Source: Stenogyne calaminthoides (lineage: Eukaryota > Streptophyta > Magnoliopsida > Lamiales > Lamiaceae). From it: 64,000 bases of DNA. Location of the stretch: the NCBI GenBank assembly GCA_037126765.1, contig JBBCBC010000167.1:36001-100000 (forward strand). The letters run 5' to 3'. The notes beneath the pieces were generated by a model. That model searched no databases and was not told the origin of the DNA. It was given only the letters and a program-made list of their open reading frames with translations. Shown here in pieces: positions 55,968-64,000 of the stretch. Position 1 is the first letter of the stretch. Each line of letters starts with the position of its first letter. Both the position numbers and the translations under genes were made by a program.

Positions 55968-58323
55968 ATGGCTGATAAACAAAACTTTTCGAGTTCTTCT
56001 GATCACTCTCACTCACACGCAAACCCTTCTTTCTCAAACCCTCGCTCGAACCTTACTTCACCAGAAACTTCAAACCCTTTGAATCTTCTTGCTGAAATGG
56101 CTACTCAAAATCCAGATTATGATTCCACTAATGTTGGTGGATCATCGTCTTCATCCGTACCAAAACCCACTCCGTACGAATTTCTTGAAGATGCCCCTCA
56201 ATCTCTGATTCGACTGATCATCGAACAGATGCTCGAGAAAAACGTTCCTGTTCTTCCTGATGTTTTTGTTGGCAAAAGATAAGTCAACATTAATGACTTT
56301 GTTAATATTTCTGCTAAACTCTTAGCCACAGAAATTCCTGATAAACCTTCTCCAAAACCTGTTGAAAATCCTACTCAAACGGCCGATGTTGAGATGAACA
56401 AAGCTGATTCCTCTGATTCAGAAGGAATGGGGGAGAAACTCAAGAACATTCGGTTAAGAAAGAAGCAATTGGCTCCAAAAAGAGGTGGTGAAAAATGGGG
56501 AAAGAGGAGAGTCTCTCAAAGGAACCTTGGAAAGAAAGTAGATTACACTGGGAAATGTCCTAAGAGGACTGATGGTGGTGTTGATGATCCTATCACTGTA
56601 GAGGATTCAGATGAAGAAATGGTTGTTCCAAATGTTCCTGTTGCTGAGCCAAAAGACTCAGATGATGACTTAACCATGGAGGAATTGATGGCAAACAAAG
56701 AGAAACGAACCAAAAGGAGAAATGAACCATCTGTGAATGCTGCTCCTGATGCTGCAGAACCATCTGAAAATGTTGAAAGAGATTATTCTAAGAGAGAGGA
56801 ATCTGAGAAAGATGAAGCTGAGACAGATGAGTCTGAGGAAGAAATGGATGTTGAGGAAGATGACCCTGGAGAAAATGATGAAGCTGATGAAGATGTACAG
56901 GAAGATGAGCCTGCTAAAAATCAAACTGATGATGAGTTTGATCAACTCTTTTATAAGGTAATGGAAACTGACTCTGGCCCTGATGATAGACTTGAATTTG
57001 ATAGGAAGTCTAGAGTTGTGAAAACCATGCTGAAAAGAAATATTGTTGATGAAAGAATCATTAAACTTTCTGAATTTGAAGCCAACAATATTATAGGTTT
57101 TCTAGAGGAAAGATCCTTACTGCATGCTCTACAATATGCTAAACCATACTATGTGCCTTGGGTTGCTGAATTCTATGCTAATTTGAAGAAGAGTTGTGGA
57201 AATAGACAATCTTCAAATTATGGGAAAGTAAGGTTTAGGTATAATGTTGTTACCATCACTCCTAGGCTAATCAACATTTTCCTAAGGACTAAGAATGTAG
57301 AGGAAGAACCTATTGATCTGGAAATTGGTGAAGTGTTGTCTGTGATAACTGGTGGAAGATATTCTGAATGGACATTGCAATTTTCTGCTGCAAAATTGAC
57401 TTCTCTCTATTCTGTGATGCATAAACTATTGGTCTCAAACTGGTATCCTTCTAGAAATTCCACTGTGCTTACTAAAGAACAGGCTTTCCTGCTTTACAAG
57501 ATTGTTCATCTGAACAAGTTTAATATGGGACAAATCATATTTGATAATATGATGTCTCTTTCTAGAAAACATGGTGATGGTGGAATGTTCCCATATCCAA
57601 GTTTGATCTGTCAGTTCTTGGATAAGTTGAAGTTTGACAGACCTAGAGGAGAGAAGATCAGTGGTTTTATCCCTAGCTTTGGGATTTCCCCAGTTCTGAA
57701 ATGTGGTAACCGTGTGGTTGATCTACCTATGGAAGACCCTGAACAACAGACAGAAAATGTTGCCCATTATGTTGGCAACATTCCTTACACAGTCACAAGA
57801 AGTAATGGTATCCCTTCTGTCACATTTACTAATTCTTCATTACTGATCAAATTCAATCCATCCAGGAGAACATAGATGCTCTACTTAAACAGCAAATCTT
57901 CTGGAGAAGCCTGCTTTCTACTCCAACAGGGGGAGGATCACCTGATGATGGTCCTGAAGATGGTGGACTGGTGATGATGGAGCTGGTCCATCTGGCCATG
58001 CAGGTGAGAAGGATGATGCACCAGATGCTTGTGATAATGCTGCTGAGGATGATGATGGTGCTGCTGCACAAGATGATCAAAATGATGCTGAAGACAGAGA
58101 GGTTGAGGATGGTGTACAAGATATTGTGAATGAGGCTGTGGAGGATGCAGTGAATGATGTATTCAATGCTGCTGCTAAACAAGTTGTTCCTGACCCTGCA
58201 CCAATTGATCCTACAACTGATGATAGCACTGATGAAGATCTGAGAAAGACTCCAGACAGGGAGGATATATCTCCTGAGAGTATTGCTATGCTTGATGAGA
58301 TGTATGGTCATGACAATTGGTGA
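55968..58323 (+). pseudogene. Extra 3' ORF of SIRE-like element (plant transposon protein-like)
   Basis: From MADKQNFSSSSDHSHSH the frame runs about 636 codons to 57875 with one in-frame TAA at 56280. Features in order: a Ser-rich start, a basic patch (RLRKKQLAPKRGGEKWGKRR), a highly acidic stretch (DESEEEMDVEEDDPGENDEAD), then a globular region (PWVAEFYANLKKSCGNRQSS, VRFRYNVVTITPRLINIFLR, TKEQAFLLYKIVHLNKFNMG) resembling the putative plant transposon protein domain (PF20167-type). A one-base shift near 57843 moves the end into the frame ITDQIQSIQENIDALLKQQ, and after another shift near 57970 a second acidic tail runs to a stop at 58323 (MLDEMYGHDNW). This position is often labelled envelope-like, but I see no convincing signal peptide, furin site or membrane anchor. 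Confidence 0.7.
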
Positions 58324-58329
58324 ACAGAT

Positions 58330-58358
58330 TCAAAACAGGGGGAGTTTTTATGTATGGG
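58330..58358 (+). other. Internal polypurine tract
   Basis: CAAAACAGGGGGAGTT and TATGGGGGAGCA follow the extra ORF stop, resembling the tract at 58710-58724 adjoining the 3' LTR. A second internal tract is a known trait of SIRE-type elements. Confidence 0.5.
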
Positions 58359-58724
58359 GGAGCATTTGCAGATTATGGAGATGCAGTCATTCCAACGGCC
58401 CAGTCCTTCCCTATACTTCACTTTAAAAAATTCATTTCTGTATTGCAATCTTTTATTTTCTGCTCTTTACTTTATGAACTCTGTTAATGGACAATTAGTT
58501 GATAGGTTTATGTTTATGTCATTTAATTTATGTTAGATACTTTGGCCTAAGTACACTGTTCATGTTACTTAGTGGTTGTATTTTGTTGTTTGTTTTTAAA
58601 TTATGATTTGGTTGAATAGTAGTTGTTCTCTGAATGGCTATTATTTGTTTCTTTTCTGACACAAGTTCGGATGCTGTTTTTAACATCAGGTGTGTTGTAG
58701 TAGAAAGACCAAATTGGGGGAGTT

Positions 58725-59503
58725 TGTTGATGTTGCACGGATGTTGTTCCATATGTTGAACAACATTCTGCACAACATCTTAAATTTGCCCTTTCTCCTA
58801 ACACTGACTCCGTTTTATTAGATGTATTTTTCTATATTTCCTACATTGCAGGTTGAAGACAATTTCGGATATTGACAAGCGGTTGCACTGATGGAGTAAG
58901 AATAGAAAGATCATGGGTGGTTACACCAAGATCATGAAGATAGTGGAGGAGATCTTTAAGACTGTCCACACCAAGTGGATAGGACAATGCAGTTTGTCTG
59001 AATGTCTATAAATAGACTGCATTGGTCCACATTCAAGTTTGAGTTAGAGTGAAATCCTATTTGCTCTACTCCAAACTTAAGAGAGTAACATCCAAGACAC
59101 AACTGAGAGAACAACCGAGTGATTGTTTCTTGTAGGAGTGTGAGGGTCGTTGTTATTCTATTTGTACTGGTCGAGGGAATACAGTCTCTCCCATCAGTAT
59201 TGTGTTTATCTTATTAGGTCAAGTTTTAGGTTGAATAAGATCACTAGTTACTTGATTGTAGATTGATTTTTGGTGTGTGGTTTTTCACTACACCTTTTAG
59301 GATCTTGTAAGAGATTCGTGTGTATCTCACTACTTGTTATAGTGATGTTTTTAACCATGAGGTTCGTATGGTCTGATTATAGACTATACACAATTTTTGA
59401 AATCCTTTGCACTGTGTTTCTATACTTCCTCTATCATATGTTGTTTTATATGTTTCACAACATTTTCAACAACACTCTGAAAATGCACGCACACACACTT
59501 TCA
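58725..59503 (+). repeat. 3' LTR of the SIRE-like element
   Basis: Matches 49175-49954 end to end with scattered substitutions and two short indels. Preceded by AAATTGGGGGAGTT. Confidence 0.9.
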
Positions 59504-59582
59504 AAAACATGTCAAATTCAAACTACACGCTTAAATATTATCTCATTATTAGTTAATAAAATATATTGTATAAGAAATTTAA

Positions 59583-59959
59583 GGGAAAAATATTTTTCTA
59601 GGACAATAACTTTAGGGGGGTTGTGTTTTAAGGACAATAATTCTACGAACTTGAAAATGTAGGACAATATGTTTTAAAATATATAAATATAGGACAATAT
59701 ATTTTAAAATCTGTAAATGTATGACAATTGAGCCCAAATAAGCCCAAATCGGGCTGACATATCATGTGAGTTTCGGGCTCTATTGTCCTACATTTACAGA
59801 TTTTTAAAACATATTGTCCTATATTTACAAATTTTAAAACATATTGTCATGTATTTACAAGGTTTAAAATATATTGTCCTATATTTTCAAGCCCGTAAAA
59901 CTATTGTCCTTGAAACACAACTCCCCCTAAGTTAATGTCCTTAAAAAACATTATTCCCA
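59583..59959. mobile_element. Foldback element, second copy of the 43948 family
   Basis: GGGAAAAATATTTTTCTAGGACAATAACTTTAGGGGG pairs with the complement of CCCCCTAAGTTAATGTCCTTAAAAAACATTATTCCC. Each arm has tandem ATATTGTCCTATATTTAC-type units. Confidence 0.78.
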
Positions 59960-60021
59960 GAAATTTAATATACTTCACTCGAACCTAAAAAAAATGTCAA
60001 TATAAATTATCTTAGAATTTA

Positions 60022-60500
60022 AATCAAAAAAGGTCTCATAACTTTATGCTCAAATAGATTTAGACCCACAATCTTTTTGTCGTCGATTTGGTCGCAATAA
60101 CTTTGACAATGTCCAATTTTAATCTAAATTTTGGCCAGAAAACGCAAACGACGTCGTTTTACCGTTTTAATTTGGGGCTTTCTGACGGATACTGTGATTG
60201 GACTGCCACTTGTATTTTTAAGTGTGTTTCTTGTCGTCAATTTTATTATAATTTTAAAAAAAAATATATATTTTTTAAATATATGTCTAAAATTCCAGCT
60301 GTTAAAAAAACACGTGGCAGTTCAGTCACAGCATTCGCTGGGAAGACCTAAATTAAACAACAAAACAACGTCGTTTTGAGTTTTCCAACAAAAATTTGGA
60401 CTAAAATTTGACATTATATCAAAGTTATTGGGACTAAATCGATGATAAAAAACCTTAAGGGACTAAATCCATTTGATGTTAAACTTAGGGGATCAATTGT
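60022..60500. mobile_element. Foldback element with ACGACGTCGT palindromes
   Basis: CGTCGATTTGGTCGCAATAACTTTGA at the left pairs with the complement of TCAAAGTTATTGGGACTAAATCGATG at the right. AAACGACGTCGTTTT (60146-60160) and ACAACGTCGTTTTG (60364-60377) lie at mirrored positions. Confidence 0.72.
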
Positions 60501-60721
60501 GACCCAAATTCATTATCTTATGTCAGGTTTCCAATTTTAAAATTAGTACGATTTTCTTCTTCTATTAATGTGGCACTGCTGATTTCTTAATTTTTGGGTG
60601 TATATTTCAACATTATGGGCTTCATAAAAAAATGACGGAATGAATTAAAGATTTGTGCGCAAATTGTTTCACATATAAATCTTACCAAATTTCTTTGGGA
60701 GTTTATTGCAATATTGAAGAT

Positions 60722-60930
60722 GACAAAAACTCATATGAGACGGTTTCATGCATGAGATGGGGTACAATTTAACTTAAATCACATTTATTCCTCCCAAAGT
60801 GTTAAAGTGTCAATGTCCAATTTATGTCCTGTCTCACCGTGAAACCGTCTCATGCAAGTGTCCCTCGTATATGATGGATCAAATATGAGACCCGTCTCAT
60901 GCATGAGACGGTCTCATATGAGTTTTTGTC
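60722..60930. mobile_element. MITE with 37-bp inverted ends
   Basis: GACAAAAACTCATATGAGAC at the left is repeated exactly in inverse orientation at the right end (GTCTCATATGAGTTTTTGTC), and the arms continue as GGTTTCATGCATGAGA and its diverged complement. Non-coding. Confidence 0.78.
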
Positions 60931-61190
60931 TAAGAGTAATACTCTTGTCAATCAGATTTATACATGAACTGTTGGGATTATACTGAAAAGTATAATCACA
61001 CTGAGTTTCGGTCTTATTTACTGAAATAAATTATTTATCACTGATGCTTTAAATATCATCGAATGTTACATATATTTACTGCATAACTGTTCAATAAGAA
61101 GTACTTGTTACATTGTAGTTAATTTAGTGATACCAGATCATAGAAGATTAAATTAACAGTCCCTTGTAACTAAAAGTACACATTCACGAC

Positions 61191-63040
61191 TGATGAGGGT
61201 CTTAATTGCTTGTGTGATGGTCATTTTGTGTGCCTTATTTGATGTGATTTGAGTTCATTTGAAATGAAAAGTGCTACTAATCCCGTTTATTTGAGAATGT
61301 GATGAAATGTGTAGGAAATGGGTAAAAACGAGCAAGAAGTGGTGCAAAACTGGTCTGATTTAAAAGGATGTTTCAGAAGAGGGTTGAACCAATAGAAGCG
61401 CATTGAAAAGATGGTTCTAACGGAAAAAGAATCAACTCAATCGGAGTTGGGGAGCTCAAATTAAACAAAAGTGTTGCGCAAAAATGGAGAAAGAGAGGTT
61501 GCTCGACTCGAGCAACATTGCTCGAGTCATGCAGGTCCTAAAAGCGGGCTCGTTGAAATGCGATTACGAAGAAAATGACTTCAATGACTTGCTCGAGTCG
61601 AGCAAGCTTGCTCGACCTCCCTTGGGTCAAGCAAGGGCGAATTTTCTGAAGTTTTGAGTTGCTCGACCCAATTTTGGTCGAGCAACACTGCTCGAGTTGA
61701 GCAACTTGAAAAAAAGAAAACGTGCGCGCGATTTCACACTTGCTCGAGTCGAGCAAGCCAAAATATCTGAGGTCCCAATTCTGACTTAGGGACACGTGCC
61801 AGAGGAGCCCAAAAGCATATAAAATGCCTCATTTCGTTTTTTATCAAGGAGAGCAGCTGGGAATTTTAGGGATAAGGTTTTTGAGCATTTTTTTCTTCAA
61901 TAAAGGTCTCCAAGTGATACTTTTCAATTCTTGGAAGTACTTTTGAGTGCAGATCTCTTAGAAATTCATAGTTTAGCTAGATTTAAGAGTTAATTGCATT
62001 TACAAACAAAGATTGGAGGAGTTTATTTTTTATATTTCAAGGTTCTTATCTATTTCATCTTTTGAGGTAATATTTTTTCTATAATCGCTTGTTTAATCAT
62101 CATTTTAATATGGGTTTGTCATATTTCTTCATTTTAGCCACGGGTTTCTCTTCTAGAACCATGGGCTAAGCTTATTTGCTTTGGGTGTTGGATATATGTG
62201 GGGAAATTGATGGGTTTGTGAACTAATTTCTTGATTATGTCTATGTGGGTGATTTTCTATTGTTTCTATTGTTGTGGGTTTAATGCTTCAATTATCTTGT
62301 TGATTCTATTAGCTAGCATTCTTATTTTTGTGTATTACAACTAGGGTTGGATATGCTTGATTAAGTTGTGAGTGTGAGTCTCAATTTGGGTAATTTGATG
62401 TTACTTAGTAGCTAGTTCAATCAAAAGTTGGCTAGTGGCTAAAATGACAACAATAGACATTAATCGAGTAGAGGCCGTCTATGAGGTTGGTGAGGAGACG
62501 ATGTTTAGGAATTAGTAACCGACATCCTATTCGTCACAATCTTAGGAGATTATGGGATTACTTAGGTGCTAGTTAATTCACGTTGTTCACCTAGGCCTCA
62601 AAAGGGATTAGTCTACACATTTTAGTGATTGCTCCTAGCTAAATCACCACTTTTGACATAATTGAGTAGTTGGTTTGTGAACTTGTTAGTGACCCCACAT
62701 AAGAAAAACACCCGAAGCAATTCTCTCACCCTTGCACTTTCCCTAGAAAGTTAGTTTTAATTGCTTGATTACTTTTGTTCTTATTACTTGATTAGTAGTT
62801 TGTTAATTTTAATTCTAGTTGTCTTTAGTTGAAAATTGGTACTTGAGTTAACTTGCTTTTAAAATTAAAAAACTTTAATCGCTTCTATAATACCATGGAT
62901 ACGTATTTTGGGGGTCCACTACTCTCCTAGTCTCTTGGGTTCGATAAATACTTGGACAAATTACTTACACTACTACGACGATCCCGTACTCTTGCGGGGG
63001 AGTAGGAAAATATTTTTAACCAAAAATTCCGATCAAGTCA
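61191..63040 (+). mobile_element. Solo LTR, 1,850 bp, Gypsy-like, TSD ACGAC
   Basis: Starts TGATGAGGGTCTT and ends GATCAAGTCA, flanked by ACGAC on both sides (61186-61190 and 63041-63045). A TATAAAA lies at 61819-61825. The phrase CCCGTACTCTTGCGGGGGAG at 62986-63004, with the preceding text on a GATAAATACTTGGAC block, is like the 3' part of Tat-type Gypsy LTRs. No internal region remains, so it arose by LTR-LTR recombination. Confidence 0.82.
61500..61760. repeat. Palindromic TTGCTCGAGTCGAGCAA repeats in the solo LTR
   Basis: The near-palindrome, or variants of it, recurs at about 61499-61517, 61588-61606, 61608-61633, 61660-61705 and 61739-61757, upstream of the LTR TATA box. Confidence 0.8.
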
Positions 63041-64000
63041 ACGACCTAGATGGAAATGAACAAACCATCACGAAAGGTTGAGGTATAAGGCTCAGATTGG
63101 CTTGTCTTGACCAAGAGATTGCACCAGTGCATCATGATGCATTAAACAGGACCTACAGGAGGATAAATTCTTCACACTGAAAATAGAAGAATTAGACCTC
63201 AGTGGTTCATTATTTCTTAATCTCCACCCCTTAAATAGGATCGTGTGCAATCAATAGCCGTTGCTTTGACTTATAATGGGAAGAGGATCATTGAGATTCA
63301 ATACCTTGTATCTTGGGCAATGATATTGGTTACATGACGATTGCTAAGATTTAATACGGTGAAACGTGTGCAAGTAAGTCTTGTTTGATTTGTCCCCTTG
63401 GGAGGCTCATAAGATTTATCATACCAAATCTTGCAAGTGAAATTAATTTCCGGTATAGATAATAATGTTGAGCCGTTCCTTAACCAAGGAAAAAGATGTT
63501 AATTAATATAAGTTATTTCAGTGGCTTAAATTAATTAATGGACTAGATAATCTTAAACACGGGAAATAATAACCGGGAGCCATATTAACAGTAATATGGG
63601 TTGAGATGGATAGTGCAATATTAATTATGTAGTGGGATTAATTAATATTTATGGGCTTGAATAATATTGTGGCTCAATATTGAAAGTTCAAAGTCCATTG
63701 GAAGGTCCAATCTTAATTCTCCTAAAGGCCCCCCAAGTAGCCCAAACATAAAGTTCAATAACTGAAAAAGGTGTTTAAAATAAAATAAATTATTGTTACC
63801 TATTTTTTTTCCAATTTTTCGAAAATCATGGATAAAAGAGGGAGAAAGATTTTATTTGAATTTTGTTATGGAATGAGGATAAGTATTCTTGGAATACAAG
63901 ATTATCTCATTAAATTCAAGAAATCTTCCACTTGGACATTCATGAAGGTATTTTCGAAAATTCCATAACATAAGGAGGGAAGATTTTATTTTGGAGATAT

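Larger units (their letters stand above)
49175..59503 (+). mobile_element. SIRE-like Copia retrotransposon with extra 3' ORF, 10.3 kb
   Basis: LTRs are 49175-49954 and 58725-59503 (about 780 bp, TGTTGATG...ACTTTCA, roughly 95% identical). A primer site GTTGGCGCCAGAGCC follows the left LTR and AAATTGGGGGAGTT precedes the right one. The polyprotein runs 50022-55049, followed by a 0.9-kb spacer, an additional large ORF (55968-58323) and a second polypurine tract at about 58333. This size and an extra ORF between RNase H and the 3' LTR are hallmarks of the SIRE/Maximus group of Copia. Flanking pentamers (AAATG left, AAAAC right) do not match well. Confidence 0.88.
60970..64000 (+). mobile_element. 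LTR-like sequence split by a solo LTR, running off the window
   Basis: It begins TGTTGGGATTATACTG at 60970. Sequence to 61190 and from 63041 onward joins without loss apart from the duplicated ACGAC, and has the non-coding character of a long plant LTR. No coding domain or second LTR is visible within the window, so the assignment is tentative. Confidence 0.4.

Noticed and set aside
55968..58323. Retroviral envelope gene in the SIRE-like element
   Set aside because: No convincing signal peptide, cleavage site or membrane anchor is visible, and the globular part fits the putative plant transposon protein domain better.
49170..59508. Target-site duplication for the SIRE-like element
   Set aside because: AAATG and AAAAC match at only three of five positions, so I do not claim one.

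Overview
The window is nuclear DNA of a eudicot plant. The germin-like genes have a single phase-1 intron, the ceramide fatty acyl hydroxylase genes have six short exons, intergenic DNA is AT-rich, and the sequence is dense in Copia, Gypsy, LINE, CACTA and MITE elements. An asterid such as Lamiales would fit, but nothing here fixes the family or species.

Layout. 1-2578 is the end of a Gypsy-like LTR built of tandem repeats; it cuts a decayed Copia gag-integrase remnant (2579-4365). 4590-15947 is a germin-like protein (GLP) cluster with five loci: a frameshifted copy (4590-5954), a twice-deleted remnant (7535-8201), a copy with a broken first exon (10820-11632), and two intact genes transcribed divergently (13330-14064 minus, 15012-15947 plus). 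MITEs, foldback elements and a four-unit AT-rich tandem repeat lie between them. 16560-21338 is a decayed L1-type LINE. 22430-24595 is a fatty acid 2-hydroxylase (FAH) pseudogene lacking exons 1 and 5. 25196-25682 is a small coiled-coil reading frame with a frameshift. 28817-29339 is a sixth, more divergent GLP remnant. 30385-33309 is a truncated CACTA element carrying a plant transposase-like gene that ends in a long poly-aspartate tract.

The most striking structure is a 2.18 kb inverted duplication. The left arm (33310-35498) and right arm (40669-42842) hold near-identical copies of FAH exons 1-4, separated by 5.2 kb of transposon debris and a major-latex-protein gene fragment. Only the right arm continues into exons 5-6, giving a complete 232-residue FAH gene (41058-43627). 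The left arm is a truncated antisense copy of its neighbour.

The last third is mostly mobile DNA: a 4.7 kb Copia element with TA...TA LTR ends and a perfect 5-bp target duplication (44316-49057); a 10.3 kb SIRE-like Copia element with an additional large ORF downstream of the polyprotein (49175-59503); and a 1,850-bp solo LTR with perfect target duplication (61191-63040) sitting inside another LTR-like sequence that runs off the window.

Probably functional host genes are therefore few: two secreted germin-like proteins (cell wall, metal-binding cupins) and one ER sphingolipid fatty acid 2-hydroxylase. No operon-like logic applies. The biological theme is local gene duplication followed by decay and transposon invasion. 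The foldback elements and the FAH inverted repeat could be sources of hairpin RNA, but this is inference.
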